From Elusimicrobiota bacterium (lineage in GTDB: Bacteria; Elusimicrobiota; Elusimicrobia; 2-02-FULL-39-32): a stretch of 7,882 nt of DNA. The DNA lies in NCBI GenBank assembly GCA_023249835.1, contig JAHFBY010000064.1, positions 1-7,882 of the forward strand, read 5' to 3'. The position numbers and the translations under genes were made by a program. This document shows, piece by piece, positions 1 to 5,661 of the stretch (the first letter of the stretch is position 1; every line of letters starts with the position of its first letter). The notes under the pieces are model-generated. The model searched no databases. It was not told the DNA's origin and was given only the letters and a program-made list of their open reading frames with translations.

Positions 1-1100
1 ATTGTAGCCGCAAAGGCGAGATACGGGTTAGCATCGGCTCCGGGCATGCGGTTTTCAATCCGGTAGCCGGCTCCCCTGCCCACCACCCTAAACCCGCAAG
101 TACGGTTGTCGTGGCCCCATACGATTTTCGTGGGCGCGAAAGAGCCCGCTTGATAACGTTTATAAGAGTTCACATAAGGAGCAAAAAAAATAGAAAACTC
201 CTGGGCCAGCGCCATTTGTCCCGCTAAAAAATGTTTGAAGGTTTGCGAAGATCCTTTTTTCTTTTCATCCCAAAAAAAGTTCTTTTTACGCGACCGGTCC
301 CAGAGGCTGGTATGGATGTGGCAGGAAGAACCGGCGCTTGTGGTTGAGTATTTGGCCATGAACGTAACCGCAGCGCCCCTTAAATACGCGATCTCTTTAA
401 CGCCGTGTTTATAGACGCTATGGCGGTCGGCCATCTCAAGTGAGTCCGAATAGCGCAGGTTGATTTCATTTTGTCCCGCTCCCCACTCGCCTTTGGAAAA
501 CTCAACCTCCACTCCGGCTTGGCTCATTGCGTTTCTGATTTCACGGATAATGGGTTCGTCAAAGCTCGTTTGCAAGATATGATAATCTTCAATGTAGTTG
601 CCCGCAGTTTCTAAGTTCTGGTAATGTTTTTGTTGAGCGCTCGCAAAGGTTTCCTTAAATAAGTAAAATTCAAGTTCCGACCCCATCATAACGGAAAAAC
701 CCAACTTGTTCGCTTTTTCGATTTGGCGCTTAAGGATCGTTCGGGGCGCGATTTCAATGGCGCGCCCGGTCTCCTCCACAAGGTCGCAAATGACCAGCGC
801 GGTTTTTTCGAGCCAAGGAATTAGTCTTAATGTATTAAAATCCGGCATTAGGTGAAAGTCGCCATACCCCTTATCCCAACTCGCAAAATCATATCCCTGC
901 ACCGGCTCCATTTCCACATCCACCGTGAGGAGGTAATTGCAAGCTTCCAAACCATGTTCTGCGGCGTGATCAATAAAATATTTTCCAGTGACCCTTTTTC
1001 CCACCAAACGTCCCTGCATATCAGGAAAAACCGTGAGAACGGTGTCGCATTCATTGCGCAGAATTAATTTTTTAAGCTCTTGGATTTTCAACATGGACAT
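1..1100 (-). CDS. Glutamine-synthetase-family ligase (GlnT/PuuA-like), 3' end cut by window
   Basis: ATP-dependent amide ligase of the glutamine synthetase I fold. The 366 residues present cover the N-terminal beta-grasp domain and most of the catalytic barrel; roughly the last 80 residues lie beyond the left edge. Visible motifs are DMQGRLVGKR near residue 27, GSELEFYLF at 140 (metal-binding Glu142 and Glu144), GQNEINLRY at 209 (Glu212), CHIHTSL at 260 (His261), NSYKRYQAGSFAP at 311, DNRTCGFR at 331 and IENRMPGADANPYL at 348. The PGADANPYL motif, where classical GlnA has PDPAANPYL, and the FPDMQGRLVGKR start point to the GlnT/gamma-glutamylamine-synthetase-like branch, so the substrate may be an amine rather than ammonium. 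No disabled catalytic residue is seen in the part present. Start: ATG at 1100, or two codons later at 1094; neither has a clear Shine-Dalgarno. The gene is divergent from the transglutaminase-like gene. The family is certain; the exact substrate is not. Confidence 0.93.
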   Translation of the reverse strand, partial: MSMLKIQELKKLILRNECDTVLTVFPDMQGRLVGKRVTGKYFIDHAAEHGLEACNYLLTVDVEMEPVQGYDFASWDKGYGDFHLMPDFNTLRLIPWLEKTALVICDLVEETGRAIEIAPRTILKRQIEKANKLGFSVMMGSELEFYLFKETFASAQQKHYQNLETAGNYIEDYHILQTSFDEPIIREIRNAMSQAGVEVEFSKGEWGAGQNEINLRYSDSLEMADRHSVYKHGVKEIAYLRGAAVTFMAKYSTTSAGSSCHIHTSLWDRSRKKNFFWDEKKKGSSQTFKHFLAGQMALAQEFSIFFAPYVNSYKRYQAGSFAPTKIVWGHDNRTCGFRVVGRGAGYRIENRMPGADANPYLAFAAT

Positions 1101-1120
1101 TGTAATACAATTTCGCCCTA

Positions 1121-1149
1121 GATATAACCGAAACGACCTGTTTTGTCAA
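1121..1149 (-). promoter_or_regulatory. Sigma70-type promoter for the glutamine-synthetase-like gene
   Basis: On the minus strand a perfect TTGACA (1149-1144) is followed after 17 bases by TATATC (1126-1121), a 4/6 match to TATAAT. Transcription would start near 1114, giving a leader of only about 14 bases before the ATG at 1100. Assignment rests on consensus match and spacing. Confidence 0.6.
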
Positions 1150-1168
1150 GTGATTTATAATCATTTCC

Positions 1169-1197
1169 TGGACAAAAATATTATTTTTTGATATCTT
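1169..1197 (+). promoter_or_regulatory. Possible sigma70-type promoter for the transglutaminase-like gene
   Basis: TGGACA (1169-1174, 5/6 match to TTGACA) is separated by 17 bases from TATCTT (1192-1197, 4/6 match to TATAAT). A start near 1204 would leave about 13 bases before the ATG at 1217. It is weaker than the divergent promoter, and the two share the 116-bp gap between the genes. Confidence 0.4.
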
Positions 1198-1216
1198 AAT
1201 TAAATTCAAAGGCGCA

Positions 1217-2380
1217 ATGAAAAAACCTTCTTCCAATAAGCCTTACAGTGCAGACCGCAAACCAATATTTCGGCTCGATAAGAAAAGCTTCCTATTCCTG
1301 ACCCTATGCGGACTGGCCCTATATCTTTCGCAAATGCATATGATTCTAACCACCCACCTGAAAAATGGAGAATTTTTAACGGCCAATTATCATATCATGG
1401 AAGAAGATTTTTTCCACCCGCGGCTTCAACTGCTTCGGTCCAGGGAAAACTTGGACAAGGTCGTATCTACCGGAAAAACGCAACTTGAAAAAATTATCTT
1501 GCTCCGGCATTGGAGCCATGAACAGTGGAGCGGCGGCAACAATAATTTTTATTATCCCCCCTGGGACGCGGTAGAGATATTAGACTTGTCCCGGAGTTGC
1601 CATAATTTAGCGTTTTGCGCCCAATATGCGATAGTTTTTTTACAAGCCTGCCAATCCCTGGGGATACACGCCCGCTACATTGACCTCCCGGGACACTTTG
1701 TCGCCGCAGTCTGGTCAGACGATTACAATCAATGGGTTGTCATGGATCCAACCGCCGACATACATTATGAAAAAGATGGAATTCCCCTAAAAGGGCGCGC
1801 CCTTTGTAAAGCTTATTGGAAAAACGACGTGCAAGGCATTTATAAAGTTGACTCGAATGGCATTAAAACTCAAATTACCCGCAATGAACTATTTCTCTAC
1901 CGAAAATACTCCATTCTACTGCGCTCAGACCAGCTCACCCACCCGGTAAACATCGTTCACAACGGCGTAAAAAAAACTTTACTGCACCAACCGAACTACC
2001 ACGATTACCCGCACGTAGGCCCAGACAGCCTCGAAATTAGAACAGACGTGTTGGCGTGGAAACAACCCGGCGCAAGCGAGTTTTTTACGGACAGGGAAAT
2101 GAGCGACGACCCCGATGATTTTAGACACGTTGAAAATCAAACCCTCATCTTCATCGCGAAACAAGATAAATCAAAAGGGCTCGTTAAAATCAAATTGGAG
2201 GCAGAAAACTCGCCTACTTTCAAGACATTTCAAGTCAACATTGACCACAAAGGATGGATAGGAAGCAACGATAAAGTGCTTTGGAAATTACATCCCGGGT
2301 TTAACAAGCTCTTCGCCCGGATCCTGACCAAATATGGCTGGCAATGTCCGGAAAGCGCCATCACGCTATTTTACAAGTAA
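1217..2380 (+). CDS. Membrane-anchored transglutaminase-like (cysteine protease fold) protein
   Basis: A 387-residue protein. After a basic N-terminal tail, residues about 24-44 form a hydrophobic segment that would act as an uncleaved anchor, placing the rest outside the inner membrane (inference). The transglutaminase-like core spans about residues 85-185. The catalytic triad can be read as Cys134 (in LAFCAQYAI), His160 (in LPGHFVAAVW) and Asp177 (in VVMDPTADIH), with the usual spacing and the hallmark W-x3-DPT ending. The C-terminal 200 residues have no domain I recognise; they look beta-rich and polar. Family members can be peptidases, amidases or cross-linking enzymes, so no reaction can be assigned. 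Start: ATG at 1217 with AAAGG at 1208-1212 only four bases upstream; it is the first Met of the frame and precedes the anchor. The gene ends 249 bases before the amt operon, and nothing links it functionally to nitrogen uptake. Confidence 0.85.
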   Translation: MKKPSSNKPYSADRKPIFRLDKKSFLFLTLCGLALYLSQMHMILTTHLKNGEFLTANYHIMEEDFFHPRLQLLRSRENLDKVVSTGKTQLEKIILLRHWSHEQWSGGNNNFYYPPWDAVEILDLSRSCHNLAFCAQYAIVFLQACQSLGIHARYIDLPGHFVAAVWSDDYNQWVVMDPTADIHYEKDGIPLKGRALCKAYWKNDVQGIYKVDSNGIKTQITRNELFLYRKYSILLRSDQLTHPVNIVHNGVKKTLLHQPNYHDYPHVGPDSLEIRTDVLAWKQPGASEFFTDREMSDDPDDFRHVENQTLIFIAKQDKSKGLVKIKLEAENSPTFKTFQVNIDHKGWIGSNDKVLWKLHPGFNKLFARILTKYGWQCPESAITLFYK

Positions 2381-2449
2381 CTTTGGCTTAAAACATGAAG
2401 GAATCTGCCCATAGGACGCCCTAGAAAAAATAAAAAGTTCAAAAAATGC
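2381..2449. other. Gap between transglutaminase-like gene and amt promoter
   Basis: These 69 AT-rich bases hold no ORF with a ribosome binding site and no hairpin followed by a T-run. The transglutaminase-like gene therefore has no terminator of its own here; its transcript would run into the leader terminator at 2534-2588. Confidence 0.5.
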
Positions 2450-2478
2450 TTGACATATTTTTATAGAACATATAAGAT
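2450..2478 (+). promoter_or_regulatory. Sigma70-type promoter of the amt operon
   Basis: A perfect TTGACA lies at 2450-2455. The -10 is either TAAGAT at 2473-2478 (17-base spacer, 4/6) or TATAAG at 2471-2476 (15-base spacer, 5/6). The start would fall near 2483-2485, at the 5' edge of the first leader hairpin. The surrounding DNA is very AT-rich. I saw no sigma54 -24/-12 element (GG-N10-GC type) here, although such elements are common upstream of amt genes. Confidence 0.65.
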
Positions 2479-2482
2479 ATAG

Positions 2483-2580
2483 AAAATACGTTGAAGTATT
2501 TTTGAAGTTATAATGATTGCAAGGGCAATGTAGCCCCGACAATTTAAAGCCGTAAAAGGCTTCTAAATCATTTGTCGGGG
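2483..2580 (+). promoter_or_regulatory. Structured amt leader RNA, candidate ANTAR-type antiterminator
   Basis: Hairpin P1: AAAATAC (2483-2489) pairs with GTATTTT (2496-2502) around the six-base loop GTTGAA. Hairpin P2: GGGC (2523-2526) pairs with GCCC (2533-2536) around the six-base loop AATGTA, extended below a 3x3 internal loop by ATTG (2516-2519) pairing with CAAT (2540-2543). The 3' arm of P2 is also the 5' arm of the terminator at 2534-2580, so P2 and the terminator exclude each other. Known ANTAR target RNAs (leaders bound by NasR or EutV) have two hairpins with six-base loops carrying A at loop position 1 and G at position 4, the second overlapping a terminator. P2 fits fully. P1 has G at position 4 but G instead of A at position 1, and the about 20-base linker looks long. 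No ANTAR protein is encoded in this window. Confidence 0.5.
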
Positions 2581-2588
2581 TTTTTTTA
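2534..2588 (+). terminator. Intrinsic terminator within the amt leader (attenuator)
   Basis: CCCCGACAA (2534-2542) pairs perfectly with TTGTCGGGG (2572-2580). Inside it, TTTA (2543-2546) can pair with TAAA (2564-2567), and AAGCC (2547-2551) with GGCTT (2558-2562), capped by the loop GTAAAA. Seven T residues follow directly at 2581-2587, then more AT-rich sequence. It lies downstream of a good promoter and upstream of the first ribosome binding site of the operon, so it should act as an attenuator. It would also stop read-through from the transglutaminase-like gene. Confidence 0.85.
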
Positions 2589-2629
2589 TTTTATCGAACA
2601 AAGCAGTTAAATAGAAACAGGAGGTTAAA

Positions 2630-2800
2630 ATGGGTACAACAACCACATCAGGTTGGGCGGTGTTTTGGTTCACCTTAGGGTTTACAACTCTGGGCACTGC
2701 GCCTATCGGCGGCGGAATATTTAGTTTGCTGGCCGGCGGCGCCATGATTATTTATTCGGGGGTTTTATTCAAATCGGCCCGCACGAAGGAGGAAGCATGA
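2630..2800 (+). CDS. Small two-helix membrane protein (56 aa), first gene of amt operon
   Basis: A 56-residue hypothetical protein that starts MGTTTTSGWAVF and ends KSARTKEEA. Two hydrophobic segments, about residues 9-24 and 28-47, are joined by a short Gly/Pro-containing turn (GTAPIGGG); a basic then acidic tail follows. It should be a helical hairpin in the inner membrane. The start is fixed by a strong AGGAGG at 2619-2624, five bases before ATG. Its stop overlaps the next gene's start (ATGA at 2797-2800), which implies translational coupling. I do not recognise the family. Its position as the leading gene of an Amt/P-II operon suggests a role with the transporter, but that is inference. 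Confidence 0.75.
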   Translation: MGTTTTSGWAVFWFTLGFTTLGTAPIGGGIFSLLAGGAMIIYSGVLFKSARTKEEA

Positions 2801-2979
2801 GAATCGTTGGATTATTATTTGCGTTAGGCGGTTGGTTAATCGCGATGTCCGGTCTTTTTATGACCACATCGAACATGGGTCGCGGCCTGTTTGCTTGCGT
2901 TGGGATCATCGTGAGCATAGCGGGCAGTTTGGGTTTTATCAATAAGTTTTATCAAGCCCAAGCCATTTGGAAGAAATAA
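2797..2979 (+). CDS. Small two-helix membrane protein (60 aa), second gene of amt operon
   Basis: A 60-residue hypothetical protein with two hydrophobic segments: about residues 3-22 (IVGLLFALGGWLIAMSGLFM) and 30-48 (GLFACVGIIVSIAGSLGFI). They are separated by a short TTSNMGR loop and followed by a short tail ending in WKK. The start overlaps the preceding stop by four bases and has its own AAGGAGG at 2786-2792, four bases upstream. Thirteen bases separate its stop from the amt start. It is rich in Gly, which suits close helix packing. No known family is recognised. It is similar in size and topology to the preceding 56-aa product but clearly not a copy of it. Involvement with Amt is inferred from position only. 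Confidence 0.78.
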   Translation: MRIVGLLFALGGWLIAMSGLFMTTSNMGRGLFACVGIIVSIAGSLGFINKFYQAQAIWKK

Positions 2980-2992
2980 TAAGGAGGAGATT

Positions 2993-4693
2993 ATGAATTC
3001 ATTAAAAATTAAATTACAAATCCTCCTGGCCTTTATGGGGATCATTGTATTGGTTCAATTTTCGACCCCCTTAATGGCGGTTGAGGAAAAAACGCAAGTA
3101 GCCGTGGTTCCTGCTCCGGTGAATTTAACGGATAAGGATTTAACCGGCATCACTGGCCCTAATAAGGACGACATTACGGCTAAAGGCGATCCGGGCGCAG
3201 AAATGACTGGAACCGTGAACGACGTGACGATTGCAGACGCAAAAAAAGGTTTGACCTTGGCCGACATGGCCAATCAAATTGGTCAAAACAAGATCGCTAT
3301 CAACTTCGTTTGGACTCTGATCTGCGGATTTTTGGTTATGTTTATGCAGGCAGGGTTTGCGATGGTTGAAACCGGACTGATCCGAGCAAAAAATGCCAAC
3401 CATACGATGATGATGAACTTCATGGTATACGGCTTGGGTTTATTTGCCTATTGGGTTTGCGGTTTCGCGATTCAAATGGGCGGGTGCGGGCCGATCGCTA
3501 ATTTAGGCGGCGCTTATCCATTAAACGCCGAAAAAGTGGTTAACTTATTCGGCAAGCCTTGGGGCGTGTTTGGAACCAAAGGATTCTTTTTGTCCGGTTC
3601 CACTTATGACGTGAGCGTTATGGTGATGTTTTTGTTCCAAATGGTATTCATGGACACCACCACAACCATTGTCACGGGCTCTTGCGCGGAACGCTGGAAA
3701 TATTCGGCATTTTGCGTATCTACCCTTGGATTGGGAGCCATTATCTATCCCCTGTTCGGCAACTGGGCTTGGGGTTGCGGATGGCTTTCGCAGTTGGGAG
3801 TTAACTTCGGTTTAGGCCATGGGTACTGCGATTTCGCCGGTTCCGGCGTTGTCCATTCCGTAGGCGGAATTACAGCGTTGGCAGCAGCCATGATCATTGG
3901 TCCCAGGATTGGTAAATACAATCGGGACGGTTCGCCCAACGCCATTCCCGGCCATGATTTAACTTACGTGCTCTTGGGCTGTTTCATCCTTTCCTTTGGT
4001 TGGTTCGGATTCAACCCCGGCAGCACTTTAGGTGCTTCCGGCAACGGCGCGCTGCGAATCGGCAGCGTGGCAGTCAACACCATGTTGGCGGGCTGCACCG
4101 GCGGATTTGCGGCTCTTTTCTATATGTGGCTGCGTTACGGCAAGCCGGACGCTTCTATGGCGGGCAATGGGTTGCTCGCGGGCTTAGTCGCGATCACTGC
4201 TCCCAGCGGATTCGTTACTCCTTTAGCTTCGGCTGTTATTGGCTGGGTAGGCGGAATTTTGGTCTGCCTCGGAGTTGAATATTTTGACCGAGTTGCCAAA
4301 ATTGACGATCCTGTTGGAGCCATGTCTGTGCACGGCATCAACGGATTGTGGGGCGTTTTGGCAGTGGGCTTATTTGCCGATGGTCGCAGCAATTATGGCG
4401 GTAGTTGGAACGGCGTTAGCGGCAACGTTACCGGTCTATTTTACGGAGACGCGGGCCAGTTAGTAGCTCAGCTTATCGGCATTGCTACGTTGCTGGGCGT
4501 TGTGTTCAGCATATCCTTTGTTTGGAATTGGGTCATTGACATTGTCATTGGTCAGCGCGTCAACGCTAAAACCGAACTTGCGGGATTGGATATTCCAGAA
4601 ATGGGCGCTGTGGCTTACCCTGATTTTCAGCTTAAGGCCAGCGAGTACGGAGTGAGCGAATCGTCTTATGAAAGCGCTACCGTAAAAAACTAG
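2993..4693 (+). CDS. amt: Ammonium transporter Amt
   Basis: A 566-residue inner-membrane ammonium channel of the Amt/MEP/Rh family. Residues 1-29 form a signal peptide with likely cleavage after LMA. Residues 30-100 are a polar, Asp/Lys/Pro-rich periplasmic region, longer than in E. coli AmtB. The transporter core begins near residue 103 (NFVWTLICGFLVMFMQAGFAMVETG) and carries eleven expected helices. Function-defining residues visible: Asp280 and the signature starting DFAGSGVVHSVGG at 280, which fits the whole PROSITE-type Amt pattern up to the Arg of GPR; His288 and His447 (in SVHGINGLWG), the twin-His pore pair; and the FQMVFMDTTTTIVTGSCAER segment at 215. The cytoplasmic tail has AELAGLDIPEMG-like sequence (KTELAGLDIPEMG), the region P-II contacts in homologues. 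The start is ATG at 2993 with AAGGAGGA at 2981-2988. The P-II genes downstream support P-II gating. Confidence 0.96.
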   Translation: MNSLKIKLQILLAFMGIIVLVQFSTPLMAVEEKTQVAVVPAPVNLTDKDLTGITGPNKDDITAKGDPGAEMTGTVNDVTIADAKKGLTLADMANQIGQNKIAINFVWTLICGFLVMFMQAGFAMVETGLIRAKNANHTMMMNFMVYGLGLFAYWVCGFAIQMGGCGPIANLGGAYPLNAEKVVNLFGKPWGVFGTKGFFLSGSTYDVSVMVMFLFQMVFMDTTTTIVTGSCAERWKYSAFCVSTLGLGAIIYPLFGNWAWGCGWLSQLGVNFGLGHGYCDFAGSGVVHSVGGITALAAAMIIGPRIGKYNRDGSPNAIPGHDLTYVLLGCFILSFGWFGFNPGSTLGASGNGALRIGSVAVNTMLAGCTGGFAALFYMWLRYGKPDASMAGNGLLAGLVAITAPSGFVTPLASAVIGWVGGILVCLGVEYFDRVAKIDDPVGAMSVHGINGLWGVLAVGLFADGRSNYGGSWNGVSGNVTGLFYGDAGQLVAQLIGIATLLGVVFSISFVWNWVIDIVIGQRVNAKTELAGLDIPEMGAVAYPDFQLKASEYGVSESSYESATVKN

Positions 4694-4704
4694 GAGGAGG
4701 CTTT

Positions 4705-4794
4705 ATGAACGGAACATTAGCAGTTGGAGTGATCTCCATCGTATTATTTATCGGAATTGCTGTGGTTAAATCCGGAAAAAATATTTTCGGGTAA
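4705..4794 (+). CDS. 29-aa single-helix membrane peptide between amt and P-II
   Basis: A tiny ORF starting MNGTLAVGVISIVLF and ending SGKNIFG. Residues 4-21 form one continuous hydrophobic helix, followed by a short basic tail (VVKSGKNIFG), which predicts N-out/C-in topology. It has one of the strongest ribosome binding sites in the window (AGGAGGAGG at 4692-4700, four bases before ATG). The gap to amt is 11 bases, and its stop at 4792-4794 runs directly into the AAAGGAG of the next gene. The strong site and exact fit in an operon argue that it is translated. No family is recognised. It resembles other tiny single-helix subunits attached to transporters (KdpF is a known example of the kind), but that is only analogy. 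Confidence 0.65.
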   Translation: MNGTLAVGVISIVLFIGIAVVKSGKNIFG

Positions 4795-4804
4795 AGGAGC
4801 GTCT

Positions 4805-5143
4805 ATGAAGCAAATCTCATGTGTTATTAGGCCGGAAAAACTCGACGCAGTTACGGAGGCTCTTAATAAGGAGCACGTAGTCGGGATGACGGTCTCGGAT
4901 GTGCGCGGGTTCGGCAGGCAAAAGGGCAAGGTGGAACATTACCGAGGCGATGCCTATACGATCCGGTTCATCCAGAAAGTGAAAATTGACATCGTTGTGC
5001 AGGATCAAGACGAGGAGAAGGTCATGACCGCCATTTCAGAGGCTGCCAGGACTGGAAACGTAGGGGATGGAAAAATATTCATCACCAGCGTTTCTAACGC
5101 CATGCGGATCCGCACTGGAGAAAAAGGAACGAGCGCGCTGTAA
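4805..5143 (+). CDS. glnK: P-II nitrogen regulatory protein (GlnB/GlnK), Tyr51 present
   Basis: Trimeric P-II signal protein of the usual 112 residues. It senses ATP/ADP and 2-oxoglutarate and, when next to amt, typically plugs the transporter with its T-loop. GFGRQKG at 35-41, the T-loop VEHYRGDAY at 43-51 with Tyr46, Arg47 and the uridylylation site Tyr51, VGDGKIF at 86-92 (Lys90), and RIRTGE at 101-106 (Arg101, Arg103) are all intact. I start it at ATG 4805, preceded by AAAGGAG at 4793-4799, because this gives the canonical MKQISCVIRPEKL beginning. An in-frame upstream start at 4757 would add 16 residues and overlap the 29-aa gene. GlnK rather than GlnB is chosen from linkage to amt; sequence alone does not separate them. 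Confidence 0.95.
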   Translation: MKQISCVIRPEKLDAVTEALNKEHVVGMTVSDVRGFGRQKGKVEHYRGDAYTIRFIQKVKIDIVVQDQDEEKVMTAISEAARTGNVGDGKIFITSVSNAMRIRTGEKGTSAL

Positions 5144-5150
5144 ATAAAAA

Positions 5151-5232
5151 TTGAACCCATCTGCTTTTTAGTTTGAAAAGTATCCAAAGAAAATCTGGAA
5201 CTTATTCAAACTAAAAAGGCAGGGTGGTTCAA
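5151..5232 (+). repeat. Long imperfect inverted repeat (hairpin) between the two P-II genes
   Basis: The arm CTGCTTTTTAGTTTGAA (5161-5177) is answered by TTCAAACTAAAAAGGCAG (5205-5222), perfect over 17 bp except for one extra G. Pairing continues outward: TTGAACCCAT (5151-5160) against the stretch ending GGTTCAA (5226-5232) with three mismatches. It also continues inward: AAGT-A-TCCA (5178-5186) pairs with TGGAACTT with one bulge. This leaves a loop of about nine bases, so nearly the whole 82-base stretch folds on itself. No T-run follows, so it is not a standard terminator. It could be a small MITE-like insertion, an RNase III or mRNA-stability element, or a device setting the ratio of the two P-II proteins. 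Confidence 0.8.
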
Positions 5233-5247
5233 CCGGGTAAAAAACCT

Positions 5248-5661
5248 ATGGACTCAACGATTGAAAAAGACGCAGACACTCCGCAGATTCTTGAAAACAA
5301 CAGGAACAGTAAACCTTCAATAAAACTGATCACTTGTATTATCAGGCAAGAAAAACTAGACCCGGTTAAAGATTCTTTGAACCATTTAAACCTCGTTGGG
5401 GGAATGACCGTGACAACCGTGCGCGGGTTTGGCCGTCAAAAGGGCATGGTTGAACACTATCGGGGAGAAGAAGTTAATGTGCGTTTCATTGATAAGGTTA
5501 AACTAGAATTAGCGGTATCCAGCGATGACGTCGATGACGTCGTTGAAACGATCCAGAAAAACGCCTCGAGCGGTCTGGTTGGCGACGGCAAAGTGTTTAT
5601 CTCGGATATTCAAGAGGTGATGCGGATCAGGACCGGAGAAAAAGGGATCAGCGCGCTGTGA
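5248..5661 (+). CDS. Second P-II family protein, Tyr51 absent, N-terminally extended
   Basis: P-II paralogue of the preceding gene (tandem duplication with divergence). The canonical fold begins at IKLITCIIRQEKL, preceded by an acidic and polar extension of about 24 residues from this ATG, or 32 from a GTG at 5224. GFGRQKG, VGDGKVF and RIRTGEKG are conserved, so nucleotide binding looks intact. The T-loop reads VEHYRGEEV: Tyr46 and Arg47 are kept, but the position of Tyr51 is Val, so classical GlnD uridylylation should be impossible. There is also a one-residue insertion before GMTV (LVGGMTV). Start choice: ATG 5248 lies just beyond the long hairpin but has only a weak GGG upstream. GTG 5224 has AAAGG four bases upstream, but both lie inside the hairpin arm. 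The stop overlaps the TPR gene start by four bases. It may form mixed trimers with the first P-II (inference). Confidence 0.92.
   Translation: MDSTIEKDADTPQILENNRNSKPSIKLITCIIRQEKLDPVKDSLNHLNLVGGMTVTTVRGFGRQKGMVEHYRGEEVNVRFIDKVKLELAVSSDDVDDVVETIQKNASSGLVGDGKVFISDIQEVMRIRTGEKGISAL

Noticed and set aside
2483..2588. Glutamine (glnA RNA) or GEMM/c-di-GMP riboswitch in the amt leader
   Set aside because: The GGGCAA string recalls the GEMM core, but the other conserved blocks and the receptor helix are absent, and the glnA RNA core sequence is not present. The hairpin-loop geometry fits an ANTAR-type switch better.
2381..2629. Sigma54 promoter for the amt operon
   Set aside because: No GG-N10-GC pair within a TGGCAC/TTGC-like context was found; a TTGACA promoter is present instead.
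2563..2745. Minus-strand ORF across the leader and the 56-aa gene
   Set aside because: It overlaps the terminator and a plus-strand ORF with a strong ribosome binding site, has no convincing start signal of its own, and has a low-complexity product.
3055..4392. Several minus-strand and out-of-frame ORFs inside amt
   Set aside because: They are shadows of the well-supported amt frame and carry no ribosome binding sites or recognisable domains.
4757..4804. Longer start for the first P-II gene, adding 16 residues
   Set aside because: Start 4805 gives the canonical 112-residue protein, has AAAGGAG at 4793-4799, and avoids overlap with the 29-aa ORF.
5151..5232. Intrinsic terminator between the P-II genes
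   Set aside because: The hairpin is not followed by a T-run, and the second P-II gene continues directly downstream without an obvious new promoter.
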